Numbered from the stretch's first letter, positions 18,151 to 27,126 are shown. The stretch: 64,000 nt of DNA from Paenisporosarcina sp. FSL H8-0542 (GCF_038632915.1 NZ_CP152050.1:1829001-1893000); one strand, 5' to 3'. The notes: generated from the letters alone by a model not told the origin. Program-made: numbers and translations.

Positions 18151-19179
18151 TTATTTACTTTTATTTAAAGGAACGACTAATTCTAATTCCTTTATTTCTT
18201 CATTAAATCCTTGACTATTTGCTCGACTTGGCTTGAGTGTAAATGATTTTGGTATGGTATCCATTGGAGGCAAAGTCAGTACCATATGATGACCATAGTT
18301 CCCATCAGCCATGCCTTCCTGTAGTTTTAGTTTATCATATACATGACCATTATCATCGACTACAGAGAAATTAAACCATGGCCAACTATCGTTTTTATCC
18401 ATTTCGGCAGGGTAATCAATCGTTAGGTCTATTCTTGTTGATAAAGGTGAGAATGTTACTTTGTCGGCTGTTAGTGTATACACTTCATCGACCGTTTGAG
18501 TTGTAACTTCTGGATAAAACTCAAATACATCACCTTTTATTTTTTCAAGTGGGAAAGCCACCTTCAACTTACCTTCATAGCCAAATAAATCTTCTCCATG
18601 GACCTCAATCTCAATGTTATCGCCATATTCATTATACTTAGAAAAGGTAAATTGATGATGTTCAATTATTGTTTTCGAGTTTACGTCATCTTGCCCTATT
18701 GAACCCATCGCTGGTTTAATTTCTTGTTGTCCATTAATTGTTATATAGCTAAAGCCGGCCTTTTCTTCTTTCATCGAAAGTTCTTTTTGACCTGTGTAAA
18801 CAACTGTTACGATTATCCGGTTTCCATCATAAGCTGCTTCTTTTACAGTCATTGTTAAGCCGTTTTTACTATCTTGTTTATCAATTACTTTCGTAAGTTG
18901 ATCGTGTTCAATTTTATCTGAGGCAATGTCTCTAAAGTCCTTATAAATTGGACCGATCACGGGGATATTTGATAATGCTTCTGCCATGCCTGTTGAAACA
19001 AATCCAGAACCAAGCAAAGATATACATAACCCACATGCAACCAAGATTGACCGTTTTGTGGTTCTTCCTATTTTTCTTTTTTTCTTGGCTTGAAAGATAG
19101 CCTCTTTCTCCCTTGCCATTAGCTTTTCAACAGGTAGATTTATATTGTCGATAGATCGATTGAATTTGTCCTTATTCAT
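18151..19179 (-). CDS. DUF4179-type anti-sigma factor candidate
   Basis: 342 residues. A short cytoplasmic N-terminus (~45 residues, rich in Lys/Arg) precedes one membrane span (SILVACGLCISLLGSGFVSTG) and a large external beta-rich domain starting after IPVIGPIYKDF, a segment typical of DUF4179 proteins. These are nearly always encoded directly behind an ECF sigma gene and are taken to hold that sigma factor at the membrane. Here the ATG lies 8 bases inside the end of the sigma gene, so production is coupled. What signal it senses is unknown. Confidence 0.78.
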   Translation of the reverse strand: MNKDKFNRSIDNINLPVEKLMAREKEAIFQAKKKRKIGRTTKRSILVACGLCISLLGSGFVSTGMAEALSNIPVIGPIYKDFRDIASDKIEHDQLTKVIDKQDSKNGLTMTVKEAAYDGNRIIVTVVYTGQKELSMKEEKAGFSYITINGQQEIKPAMGSIGQDDVNSKTIIEHHQFTFSKYNEYGDNIEIEVHGEDLFGYEGKLKVAFPLEKIKGDVFEFYPEVTTQTVDEVYTLTADKVTFSPLSTRIDLTIDYPAEMDKNDSWPWFNFSVVDDNGHVYDKLKLQEGMADGNYGHHMVLTLPPMDTIPKSFTLKPSRANSQGFNEEIKELELVVPLNKSK

Positions 19180-19705
19180 AAAGATACCCCTCCTTTAAAA
19201 TGGGTCTTAGCTCTTTTTTCGCTCTATTTAAGTGTGATTTCACGGTTCCTTCCGGATAATTCATGATGGTGGCAATTTCCTTAATGGACAGATCGTGATA
19301 ATACCTCAACAAAATAATGGTTTTAACAGTAGGATTTAAGAATTTAAAGGCTTCTGATAAATCCATAGAATGCATTATAAAATCAACATTTTCAGAAGCG
19401 ATTAATTCAGTAAAGATTTCCTCATCATCTGTAGAAAAATGGCGGGATTCTTTGCGAATAAAATCAATCGCTTTAAAAACTAGAATTTTTGTAATCCAAC
19501 TCGCAAAGCTTTCAGGTTTTTTTAATGTCTTTATTGAAATATAGGCTGTGTAAATAGTATCTTGATAGATATCAAGAGCATCTTGTTCATTTCTAACATA
19601 TGCATAGGCTGTCCGATACAACTTTTGTCGAACAGAACTAATCAATTGTTCAAATGCTTCATCTTCCCCTTTTTTTGCTTTTTGTACTAATTTTGCTATA
19701 TCCAT
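19172..19705 (-). CDS. ECF RNA polymerase sigma factor
   Basis: About 177 residues from ATG 19705 with GGAGAGGAGAG upstream; the open frame to 19777 lacks a ribosome site. Region 2 is seen as YVRNEQDALDIYQDTIYTAY and FASWITKI. Region 4 carries the recognition helix IKEIATIMNYPEGTVKSHLNRAKK. It should direct RNA polymerase to envelope-stress-type promoters, controlled by the DUF4179 protein encoded next. A TGCAAC-N17-CGAC element upstream suggests self-activation. Confidence 0.88.
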   Translation of the reverse strand: MDIAKLVQKAKKGEDEAFEQLISSVRQKLYRTAYAYVRNEQDALDIYQDTIYTAYISIKTLKKPESFASWITKILVFKAIDFIRKESRHFSTDDEEIFTELIASENVDFIMHSMDLSEAFKFLNPTVKTIILLRYYHDLSIKEIATIMNYPEGTVKSHLNRAKKELRPILKEGYLYE

Positions 19706-19734
19706 TCTGGCTCTCCTCTCCGTTACACAATAAA

Positions 19735-19761
19735 GTCGAATGAGGAAGTAAATCGGTTGCA
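19735..19761 (-). promoter_or_regulatory. Candidate autoregulated ECF promoter
   Basis: On the - strand TGCAAC (19761-19756) and CGAC (19738-19735) are separated by 17 bases, like the AAC / CGnC elements of Bacillus ECF sigma promoters. It lies 30 bases before the sigma start codon. Confidence 0.5.
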
Positions 19762-19786
19762 AAATAATTAAATGCATTAAAAATTG

Positions 19787-20347
19787 TTATACATTATCTT
19801 TTTCCAATTCCCTTATTCTACGATAAATTGCCGCCTGACTGATTCCTGTAATTGCACATAACTCCTTTACAGTTTTATCGGTAGTTTTACTTAATTCAAT
19901 GGCATGATTCATAACTTGATGCTTATCAGTATATTTTTAACCATTCCGCGATATTTCCCCTTTGCTTGGCTAATTTAATTCCTGAACGCTGCTTCTCCTT
20001 AATCATTTCTCGATCTAGTTCATTAAAGGCTACCATTACCGTTAAAAGAGCTTTACCAGTTTGTGGTCATTCCCAAGTTTAAAATAACAAAGTGTATGTC
20101 TCTTTTCGAAGTTGTTCAACTAATTGCAGTAGCTGAACAGTATTTCGACCAAAACGACCCATTCGTTTCACAACTACCGTATCATTAGAAGCTATCTTGG
20201 AAAGAAGTTCTTCTAATAGTGGCTTTTGTTTAGAAACGCCACTTATTTTTTCCTTTACAAGTTCATCTACTCCATATTTTGTAAGTTGATCAATCTAGCT
20301 ATCTAGATTTTGATCTTGTGTACTTACCCGAGCTAACCAAAGATCAT
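19787..20347 (-). pseudogene. Broken serine recombinase (Tn3-type resolvase)
   Basis: The pieces in order are MIFG, ARVSTQDQNLD with the catalytic Ser, IDQLTKYGVDELVKEKISGV, VVVKRMGRFGRNTVQL, and a C-terminal helix-turn-helix (VKELCAITGISQAAIYRRI). The pieces are interrupted by a frameshift after codon 4, a TAG within the N-terminal domain, and at least one more shift near 20070. This matches Tn3-family resolvases and shows the element is dead. A transposase fragment follows at 20415. Confidence 0.75.
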
Positions 20348-20414
20348 TTTTATCCCTCTTTTAATCTATAATTTTGATAAGTGTTATTGAGAGTCTTTTA
20401 AGCTACAAATATCA

Positions 20415-20561
20415 ATGAGCCAAATTCCTGCCCTTCGTGACTTTCATGAAAATAAGCGTTATTCAATATTAACCGTATATTTATTACATCTTACTCATGA
20501 GTTAACAGATACAGCAACATTTATCATTGCCTTGATTAAATTAGTCAGTCTATATGGATAA
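20415..20561 (+). pseudogene. Tn3-family transposase fragment
   Basis: A 48-codon frame reading MSQIPALRDFHENKRYSILT and then LLHLTHELTDTA. It matches an internal piece of Tn3 TnpA proteins, where ...LR-x-Y-H-x-x-RRY... precedes helical repeats. The rest of the roughly 980-residue gene is missing. With the resolvase remnant it marks a former Tn3-type insertion. Confidence 0.6.
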
Positions 20562-20642
20562 AACGCATAGTGGTATACTTACAATAGTGTTGGACTATTT
20601 TCAAAATATTAAAACACTATTAAAACTAGAGGAGTGACATGA

Positions 20643-21065
20643 ATGGCTATTGAAGTTTATTTGAATTTTAAAGGGAATTGTCGGGAAGCTGTAGAGTATT
20701 ATGCGCAGGTATTTAAAACAGAAGAACCAAAAATAATGACATTTGGTGAAATGCCGCCAAATGAAGAGTATCCATTGCCTGAAGAAGCTAAAAACCTTAT
20801 TATGCACACACGTTTAAACATGTGTGGTAGCGTCGTCATGTTTTCTGATACATTCCCTGGTATGCCCTTCGTTGAAGGAAATAACATTAGCCTAGCAATA
20901 GTCAGTGAGGATCTGGACGAAATCAAATCACTGTTTGATCAACTGAAAACAGGCGGAACTGTAGGCATGGATTTACAGGAAACGTTCTGGAGTAAATGTT
21001 ACGGCAGTGTGAAAGATAAGTTTGGAATCGAATGGCAGTTTAATTATGGCAATGGTGGCATGTAA
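20643..21065 (+). CDS. VOC (glyoxalase/PhnB-like) superfamily protein
   Basis: 140 residues beginning MAIEVYLNFKGNCREAVEYYAQVF, the usual opening of PhnB-like VOC proteins. The paired beta-alpha-beta-beta-beta units end with DKFGIEWQFNYG. The metal-site His of classical glyoxalases is not clearly present in the first module. Members are commonly annotated as PhnB or 3-demethylubiquinone methyltransferase-like, without proven function. GAGGAG precedes the start, and a terminator follows at 21105. Confidence 0.75.
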   Translation: MAIEVYLNFKGNCREAVEYYAQVFKTEEPKIMTFGEMPPNEEYPLPEEAKNLIMHTRLNMCGSVVMFSDTFPGMPFVEGNNISLAIVSEDLDEIKSLFDQLKTGGTVGMDLQETFWSKCYGSVKDKFGIEWQFNYGNGGM

Positions 21066-21104
21066 ATACCTCCTATCTAATAATTAAATACAAAAATCCA
21101 AATA

Positions 21105-21137
21105 GAAACCCCGTTGAATAATGTTCAACGGGGTTTC
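21105..21137. terminator. Bidirectional rho-independent terminator
   Basis: GAAACCCCGTTGAA pairs with TTCAACGGGGTTTC around a 5-base loop. It lies between the convergent genes at 20643 (+) and 21581 (-) and can serve both. Confidence 0.78.
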
Positions 21138-21146
21138 AACTCATTT

Positions 21147-21581
21147 CTAAATTCTGTTATGGTCTGCTTTCCAAGAAACAATTGCTTTCTTTATATCATC
21201 TGGGGACAGGTTTTCATTGACTGCACGTTCACAAAGAGTTGGAAACTCTTGTTCACCGGCAAAACGTAAGGCAATAATTTGACCGTTACTTAGATTTGAA
21301 TCTAATAATTTACCTGTTAACACAAAATGGCGCAGGTTTTCTTCTGCTCGAATTGTTCGATCTTGGTTTTTTAATGGGCTCATTCTTACCAGAATTGCGA
21401 CAATTATAATACACACAACCATAAGTAACAATAGAATAGATTGCAAGATGTTTTCCCCTGCATTAAATGAGCGGACCACATTAATGATCGACAAGACCAA
21501 AGTCGCAACTATTAATAACGACAATACATAATGATAAAGCGGGTCTACTTTTACATGTGTTTTGTAATTTTGATTTTCCAT
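21147..21581 (-). CDS. DUF6526-type small membrane protein
   Basis: About 144 residues from ATG 21581 with GAAGGAG upstream. Two adjacent membrane spans lie at residues ~20-65. A cytoplasmic tail follows with LRHFVLTGKLLDSNLSNGQIIALRFA and CERAVNENLSPDDIKKAI. The tail wording is typical of a Bacillales family annotated as DUF6526. No function is known. It is encoded 28 bases after the ABC permease gene, so it may be co-transcribed with the exporter. Confidence 0.62.
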   Translation of the reverse strand: MENQNYKTHVKVDPLYHYVLSLLIVATLVLSIINVVRSFNAGENILQSILLLLMVVCIIIVAILVRMSPLKNQDRTIRAEENLRHFVLTGKLLDSNLSNGQIIALRFAGEQEFPTLCERAVNENLSPDDIKKAIVSWKADHNRI

Positions 21582-21608
21582 CAGTATCTCCTTCATAATC
21601 ATTAATTC

Positions 21609-22706
21609 TTATTCCCATTTAAATGTATAACTAGCCATGATGAAAGCTCCAACTAACCAACAGCCTAATATTAGAGCATCCGCACCAAGTTCCATAAACG
21701 AAGTCCCAACATTCATCGTCTCCCGTAATGCATGGCTTAAATGAGAGATCGGTAAAACGTTAACAATCGGCTGAAGAAATTCTGGCATTTCGCGAATTGG
21801 GAAAAATACGCCTCCTAAAAACAACATGGGAAAGGATAAAAATCCTGCAATCGGTCCGGCACTTTCAGGTGTTTTAGCCACCCCTGCAATGATGAAGCCT
21901 ATCGCCATAAAAGCAAGTGTCCCTAAAATAACGAATGTTATTAAACTAAGCCAAGACCCGTTTACTTGGGTTCCGTAAATAAGGTGAGCCACTCCTAATA
22001 CGATAAGTGCTTGCATGCCGTTCAGCAGTAATCTCGCTGTAATTTGAGCAGCGATAAAAGTGGATGCTTTTAACGTGGTACCTTGCATTCTTCGCAAAAT
22101 CCCGCGCTCTCTCCATGCGGCAATCTGACCTGCTACGCCATTCATGTTGTTGCTCATAATCATCATGGCCAGAATTCCTGGCACCAAGAAATCAATATAC
22201 TTTAAGTCTAAGGCTTCAATACCACTTGCATGGGTCACAATGACTGGCGAGTACTTTGCTTTTTCCTTACTAATCCCATCCACGACACTATTGACAATAG
22301 TTAAACCTATTTGCGAAACCGCGACATCGGTTTCGTTGTAATATAATGGTAGCTCAAACGGCGTTGTGTTTGAAGCTGCCTTCATTTTTTTCTCATACCC
22401 TTGAGGTATCACAACAACGAGTTGAAGATTTCCATTTTTTACTTGTTCAAGTGCTTTATCTTTATTGTGGATAATTTCAAGGTTAACTGTTTCAATCTTA
22501 CCCATCGTATTTGAGAATTCTTTTGAAAGTGGTGTTTTGTCCTGATCCACTACACCGATCGAGACTGAAACTCCATTGCCGTCTCCTAAAAAAGAACCAA
22601 GCATAACCATTAGAAAAATAGGGAATGCAAGCGTCCAGAAAAGAACTTGGCGATTGCGAAAAAATATTCGTAATTGTGATAACGTTAATTGCAAATAAGC
22701 TTTCAT
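21609..22706 (-). CDS. ABC-2 type exporter permease
   Basis: 365 residues. One span near the N-terminus, a large extracytoplasmic loop (residues ~45-170) and five C-terminal spans form the ABC2_membrane_3/YhaP-type layout. FLVPGILAMMIMSNNMNG and FLGGVFFPIREMPEF are family-typical. It overlaps the ATPase gene by 4 bases and would form the membrane part of a drug or lipid exporter. The cargo is unknown. Confidence 0.85.
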   Translation of the reverse strand: MKAYLQLTLSQLRIFFRNRQVLFWTLAFPIFLMVMLGSFLGDGNGVSVSIGVVDQDKTPLSKEFSNTMGKIETVNLEIIHNKDKALEQVKNGNLQLVVVIPQGYEKKMKAASNTTPFELPLYYNETDVAVSQIGLTIVNSVVDGISKEKAKYSPVIVTHASGIEALDLKYIDFLVPGILAMMIMSNNMNGVAGQIAAWRERGILRRMQGTTLKASTFIAAQITARLLLNGMQALIVLGVAHLIYGTQVNGSWLSLITFVILGTLAFMAIGFIIAGVAKTPESAGPIAGFLSFPMLFLGGVFFPIREMPEFLQPIVNVLPISHLSHALRETMNVGTSFMELGADALILGCWLVGAFIMASYTFKWE

Positions 22707-23635
22707 TCTTCTCTCAGACTCCTTCCTGTCATATGGATAAAGACATCTTCCAACGTTGAAGTTCTGGTCTGAAGATTGATCAATTGGATCTGTTTTTCAG
22801 ATGTAAATTGAATCAAGTTAATCAAGGTCTTTTGCAGATTATCGGTATAAAGTACATAGGTATCCTTATGCTTCCCAACTTGCTTCACCCCATCGAGCGT
22901 TTCAAGCTCTTCTGTCAGGAAATTCCCTTCATACTGAAATTCTACTGCACTATCAGACTCTAAACCTTTTATGAGTCCTGAAGGAGTATCTAAAGCAATC
23001 AGATTCCCTTTATCCATAATGGCAATCCGATCACAAAGAACTTGCGCTTCATCCATGTAATGGGTGGTTAAAACAGTGGTCTTTCCTTTTTCTTTTAATT
23101 TCAATACGATATCCCAGAGCGTCCTTCTTGCCTGAGGATCAAGTCCAGTTGTCGGTTCATCCAAAAATAGAATCCAAGGATCATGTACAAGGGCAAGCGC
23201 AATTGCTAGTCGTTGTTTTTGCCCACCCGATAGAGTCTTGATACGACTCTTTGTTTTCTCTGTTAATACCATATCCTCTATCAACTCAGGAATCGAGACG
23301 TTTTTTTGATAAAAACTTGCATACAACCTCAAAATTTCTTCAACGGTAAGTAATTCAAACAATGTGGTTGATTGTAGCTGGATCCCGATGACTTCTTTCA
23401 CTTTTAACAAGTCTTTTGCAATATCAAATCCTCCGATAATCGCTGTTCCCCCATCAGTTTTTCGAAGCCCAACCATCATTTCTAAAGTGGTCGATTTTCC
23501 TGCACCATTGGGTCCGAGAAGTCCGAAAATTTCCCCTTTTTTAACGGAAAAATCAATAGCATTAACAGCTGTAAAACTTCCATATTTCTTCACTAATTTG
23601 TTTACTTCGATCATCGTTTCCGTCTGATTTTGCAT
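22703..23635 (-). CDS. ABC exporter ATP-binding protein
   Basis: 310 residues with Walker A GPNGAGKST (~residue 39), signature LSGGQKQR, Walker B ILFLDEPTTGLDP and switch His in TTHYMDEA. The extra ~80 residues at the C-terminus are typical of DrrA/CcmA-like ABC-2 exporters. It pairs with the permease at 22706. Upstream at 23707-23722 is a GAACGTTCGTTCGTTG stretch that may bind a TetR-type regulator, though no such gene is adjacent. Confidence 0.88.
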   Translation of the reverse strand: MQNQTETMIEVNKLVKKYGSFTAVNAIDFSVKKGEIFGLLGPNGAGKSTTLEMMVGLRKTDGGTAIIGGFDIAKDLLKVKEVIGIQLQSTTLFELLTVEEILRLYASFYQKNVSIPELIEDMVLTEKTKSRIKTLSGGQKQRLAIALALVHDPWILFLDEPTTGLDPQARRTLWDIVLKLKEKGKTTVLTTHYMDEAQVLCDRIAIMDKGNLIALDTPSGLIKGLESDSAVEFQYEGNFLTEELETLDGVKQVGKHKDTYVLYTDNLQKTLINLIQFTSEKQIQLINLQTRTSTLEDVFIHMTGRSLREE

Positions 23636-23706
23636 TGTTCACACCCCCATCGAGTTCGTATCCAATTTTGAATTTTGCTCATAAAATGCAAGATTCCCTC
23701 TCAACA

Positions 23707-23722
23707 GAACGTTCGTTCGTTG
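23707..23722. promoter_or_regulatory. Possible TetR-type operator upstream of the ABC exporter
   Basis: GAACGTTC is a perfect 8-bp palindrome and is extended by a further GTTCGTTG. It lies 72 bases before the ATPase start. The call rests only on resemblance to AACG/CGTT-type TetR operators. Confidence 0.28.
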
Positions 23723-23816
23723 TTGGGGTGTTTTCAAGTGGATTCCTCCTTGATAACTGATTGATGATTCATCATAGATTCCTCACTTTCTGAAACATTG
23801 ACGACTTATTTCACAC

Positions 23817-23850
23817 TGATAAAAGCACAGCAATCGCTGTGCTTTTATCA
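23817..23850. terminator. Long perfect hairpin, terminator of the YhgE remnant
   Basis: TGATAAAAGCACAGC pairs exactly with GCTGTGCTTTTATCA around a 4-base loop. It lies just downstream of the broken YhgE gene on the - strand; the T-run is inside the arm. Confidence 0.62.
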
Positions 23851-23889
23851 ATTTATATGCATTTAATGACTCAGTAATTCAATCAATTA

Positions 23890-24282
23890 TTAAACCGATA
23901 CTGCAACTTGCGCATGCCCCTTTTTATAGAAGAAGAGGAATGCTCCCATCGTTAAGATAGCAAAACCAATCAAGAAGAAGGACAGTACGAAGACATTTGC
24001 CAATAAGAAACTAGTATCCCCTTATGAAATGATGGACTTAAAGCCTGCATTAGAATACGTCAATGGCAAGAATCGGCTAAGTGCTTGTAAATTCACTGGT
24101 AACATAGGAATCGGTAAGTCAGAACCCGTTGTAGATAATTGCAATACCAGTAAGGCCAGGGCTACAAATCGCCCAACGTTACCTCCAACTGTTACTAAAA
24201 AGAACGCAATGGCCATGAAAGTCAAACTTGTAAAAACGGAAAATAATATAAAGGAAGGCATTCTTGCTACTTGAAGATGCAA
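23890..24282 (-). pseudogene. YhgE/Pip-family membrane protein, C-terminal remnant with in-frame stop
   Basis: The frame reads LQLSTTGSDLPIPMLPVNLQ and FLPLTYSNAGFKSIIS, meets TAA at 24022-24024, then continues in the same frame with GDTSFLLANVFV and FLFFYKKGHAQVAVSV to a stop at 23890. This is the conserved C-terminus of YhgE/Pip proteins (ABC-2-like, normally 700-900 residues). Both the large N-terminal part and the reading frame are lost. It may once have belonged with the ABC exporter downstream. Confidence 0.75.
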
Positions 24283-24432
24283 GAATATTAATTGGTATAT
24301 TCTGAATAAAGAGATGAAAATCCTGCATTATTTAGTTTCTAGCAAAAATAATTATTTTTCACATTAATCTAGCACTATAGTGATGAACATAAAAAAACCC
24401 TTTGAACTATTTTAAAGTTCAAAGGGGTAATG

Positions 24433-24849
24433 TCAATATGTCAAACTTGCTGCAACAAGCAATCCTACAACGATAGAAATCGAAAACAAACTGAATCCAA
24501 TAGCTAAATTGCCATTTTCCACTTCTTTCGCCAAGTCAGTTTTTGGCGTGAGCCCATATTCCACAATCCAGTATGCGATTACTTGAGTCGCAATACCCAC
24601 CAGACCCCAGATAAAGGCGTCAAGCAAATTCACGCTCCCAGCCCAGACGGTATAGATGACAATGCCCAGACCGATTGCTTTCCCCCACAATTTTAAAGCC
24701 ACTGCAATATTGCCTTCTTTAATCAATTTTAATTCAGAAAACTTTGTGGTAAAAGCAAAAACAGTAAGCCCCAAAAGCATGAGCAAGACGCCAACTCCAA
24801 AGTGTGCTAAAAAGTTTCCAACAGTTTCTCCTGTAATATATTCCATCAT
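24433..24849 (-). CDS. DUF350 family membrane protein
   Basis: About 138 residues with four membrane spans, from ATG 24849 (GAAGGG 9 bases upstream). The repeated pattern GLTVFAFTTKFSELKLIKEGN and GNLAIGFSLFSISIVVGLLVA is typical of DUF350 (E. coli YjfL). It is the last gene of a four-gene unit with a GSP-synthase-like enzyme and a lipoprotein, the same partnership as yjfL-yjfM-yjfC in E. coli. An A-rich stretch 24391-24425 may hold its terminator. Function unknown. Confidence 0.75.
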   Translation of the reverse strand: MMEYITGETVGNFLAHFGVGVLLMLLGLTVFAFTTKFSELKLIKEGNIAVALKLWGKAIGLGIVIYTVWAGSVNLLDAFIWGLVGIATQVIAYWIVEYGLTPKTDLAKEVENGNLAIGFSLFSISIVVGLLVAASLTY

Positions 24850-24854
24850 CGTTA

Positions 24855-26138
24855 TCATCCCTTCAATCTATCTTCTATGCCAATCGGTAAAAAATATGAT
24901 AAGTTATTCGTTATTGCTCCACCTGCACGTATACCAATTGCTCCCGCTTGATCATTCAGCAAAAAGCAGCCATACATCAAATGGACCTGTTTTCTGCCAG
25001 AAGTCGTCTGGACCTCTGTTTCTGGCAATGGATAAAAAGCTTGATAGACTGGTAAATTATCGACGTAAGTTTTCTGGGGCTCTTCGTCAATGGTTTCGCC
25101 AGCTCCGTTGAATATCTCTACCGTATCGCCTTCACGTCCAAAAGAGGGCTTTCGGACATAGGGCATATTCATTTTTAAGAATTCATCAGGTTCCAAATAA
25201 GTTGGTAAAAAGTATTGCTCAATCACTTGATGTTCTTCAGCGGTGAAATACTGGTCATCCTCATGTAAGCCCCATATAAGTGCCTGGACTGCCTTTGATT
25301 GCAATAAAAAAGCAGAAGGAGGATTGATGACCATCACTTTTTTCTCAATAATGAGTTTGATCAGTTCCTGCCCAATGTTCTCGTCGGTCGTTGGGTCTTT
25401 GTCATTCACTAAATGTTCGACCGGGTACGTTTGTCGGTATAAAATATCGATCCGTTCCCCACTTGGCGTAAAAAGGCCAGAATCCGTGATAACCCCATTC
25501 ACCTCCAAAGGTTCCGTCAGTACTTGAAGCTGGTCCAGACTAACGTATTCTGATGGCAAATCAAGGTGCTCCTGTAAGAAACGTGTTGTCCATAGATCTT
25601 CTATATTGTCACCATGGGAAGTGAAGACGATCTTAGGCGTACCAGGACGGTCTAAATGCTTCCAGGAAGCGGCAACAGCTTTCCTCATTTCTTTACGTAA
25701 CAAGTCCACGCATGATTTATTCGGATTTTCAACTCCATAGTAATTACATACATACTCGTTCGCCTGAAAAGCTTCCTTGATAAACGTCGGGGTATCGGAA
25801 TTGAATTCCATCAGTTTGATTCCAGAATGTGAAACTACAAAATCAAGACGGCCAATAATGGTTTCTTGGGGAATTGTTTTCAAGCGACAATATGCTAGAG
25901 CTTCACTCGGAAAACCAAGTTGTATGAGCGTATTATCATCTAGTTCCCTTAATAGAGGAACCGCTTTTCTGAATATTGCCCCAACTCGTTCCGCCGCAGT
26001 TCTGATTTCTTGTAATTCAGCATGTGAGTGTTTCCGAATATCCAATAAAGCATATTCTACTTCGTATAAGTCCGGGAAAAAGTAAGGAACTTGTTCATAT
26101 ACTTTTTGTCTATCCAAATGAAATAGTGGGTCACTCAC
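24855..26138 (-). CDS. Glutathionylspermidine synthase-like ATP-grasp protein (YjfC/YgiC type)
   Basis: 427 residues matching the C-terminal synthetase domain of glutathionylspermidine synthase: RLDFVVSHSGIKLMEFNSDTPT (substrate/ATP region), NPPSAFLLQSKA, and YVRKPSFGREGDTV with the ATP-grasp loop. The N-terminal amidase domain of true GspSA is absent. E. coli YgiC and YjfC have this form and can hydrolyse ATP, but their ligase substrate is unknown. Glutathione is usually lacking in this bacterial group, so glutathionylspermidine is unlikely to be the product. Confidence 0.8.
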   Translation of the reverse strand: MSDPLFHLDRQKVYEQVPYFFPDLYEVEYALLDIRKHSHAELQEIRTAAERVGAIFRKAVPLLRELDDNTLIQLGFPSEALAYCRLKTIPQETIIGRLDFVVSHSGIKLMEFNSDTPTFIKEAFQANEYVCNYYGVENPNKSCVDLLRKEMRKAVAASWKHLDRPGTPKIVFTSHGDNIEDLWTTRFLQEHLDLPSEYVSLDQLQVLTEPLEVNGVITDSGLFTPSGERIDILYRQTYPVEHLVNDKDPTTDENIGQELIKLIIEKKVMVINPPSAFLLQSKAVQALIWGLHEDDQYFTAEEHQVIEQYFLPTYLEPDEFLKMNMPYVRKPSFGREGDTVEIFNGAGETIDEEPQKTYVDNLPVYQAFYPLPETEVQTTSGRKQVHLMYGCFLLNDQAGAIGIRAGGAITNNLSYFLPIGIEDRLKG

Positions 26139-26491
26139 CCGCCAAATCCTCCTTTGGAGCCACTGCCGATTCCTGATTTATAGCCACTTGTACTGCTTTG
26201 TGTGTTTTTGTAGTTATTGAAGTTAGTCGAATAATGTGGTGATTTTCTTAACGCAGATTTGTTACTGAACATGTTGCCGAAAAGATAATATGCACCAAAA
26301 TGTGAGGATCTGCTATCGTCACAATAGTAGGTTGCTTCGTTTTCATCCCATTCCCAGTCATCGCAATCGTACTCAGTAGGTTCTGGTGGCAATGAGGAAT
26401 TAGATTCGTATTCATCTTGGCCACAACCGGTCATCCCTAAGGCCATAACCGACGTCGCTACGCCTGCCATCAATTTTTTTGTCTTATTCAT
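26135..26491 (-). CDS. Small lipoprotein with Gly/Ser-rich C-terminus
   Basis: 118 residues. The signal sequence ends in the lipobox LGMTGC, so the mature protein is attached to the membrane by Cys23. An acidic, Cys-containing segment (YDCDDWEWDENEATYYCDD) is followed by a Gly/Ser-rich tail ending GSGSKGGFGG. It occupies the place of YjfM/YgiB (DUF1190) in the E. coli module. It overlaps both neighbours by 4 bases, so the three genes are tightly coupled. Confidence 0.68.
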   Translation of the reverse strand: MNKTKKLMAGVATSVMALGMTGCGQDEYESNSSLPPEPTEYDCDDWEWDENEATYYCDDSRSSHFGAYYLFGNMFSNKSALRKSPHYSTNFNNYKNTQSSTSGYKSGIGSGSKGGFGG

Positions 26492-26964
26492 TTATTGAGT
26501 CCCTCCATTTTATATCCGGTCTCCATTAGGTAAAGAACATAGACACGACGATCTTCATCGATTTCCGCGGAATCTTTTTCCCACTCTTGACCATTTATAT
26601 AGTGGTAAACGGAACCGATTCGGGAAAGAATGTCGATGTGGTGTTCGAACTCCAGCGTTTGCAGGAGTGGATAGTTTTCTCTTTCATTAAATCTACGCAT
26701 TTCCAATTTCAACGTATTGTTAAGATTGAATTCTTCTTTGTCCTTTTCGCCTTCTTTGTGCTTTTCTACATAAATTACATGCCATTCGCCTTCTATAGCA
26801 GATGATGTCTGCTTATAGACTGTTCCTTCTTTCACATAAAAATCGCATTCTCTGCGCGCAAGAACTTGATGTAAATCTATCACTTCATAGTGAAATAAAG
26901 GTTTATATGAACTTGTACGGTCATATAAACGGTATTCAAGTGACGTATTCACTTTTTCATCCAT
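26488..26964 (-). CDS. Uncharacterised protein, first gene of the DUF350/GSP-synthase unit
   Basis: 158 residues, soluble, acidic and beta-rich, with no signal peptide. Its conserved-looking parts are LFHYEVIDLHQVLARRECDF and YHYINGQEWEKDSAEIDEDR. No family was recognised. The stop overlaps the start of the lipoprotein gene (ATGA), so it belongs to the same unit and probably acts with it. Confidence 0.6.
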   Translation of the reverse strand: MDEKVNTSLEYRLYDRTSSYKPLFHYEVIDLHQVLARRECDFYVKEGTVYKQTSSAIEGEWHVIYVEKHKEGEKDKEEFNLNNTLKLEMRRFNERENYPLLQTLEFEHHIDILSRIGSVYHYINGQEWEKDSAEIDEDRRVYVLYLMETGYKMEGLNK

Positions 26965-27049
26965 CCTTTCACAAACCTATGAATACATATACGAATCTCA
27001 TCTTCATTGGTTTCATTAAAACAAAAGTCGTCAGCTTCCATTGTATAAC

Positions 27050-27096
27050 AGGAAAAAAGAAAAAAGCGAAATCCTTGAAAAAAAGGAGTTCGCTTA
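27050..27096 (-). terminator. Terminator of the hpa operon
   Basis: On the - strand AAGCGAACTCCTT pairs with AAGGATTTCGCTT around a 6-base loop, then TTTTTCTTTTTTCC. It lies 31 bases after the hpaD stop. Confidence 0.78.
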
Positions 27097-27126
27097 CTTT
27101 ATAAGCAATCAATCAATTACATACAC

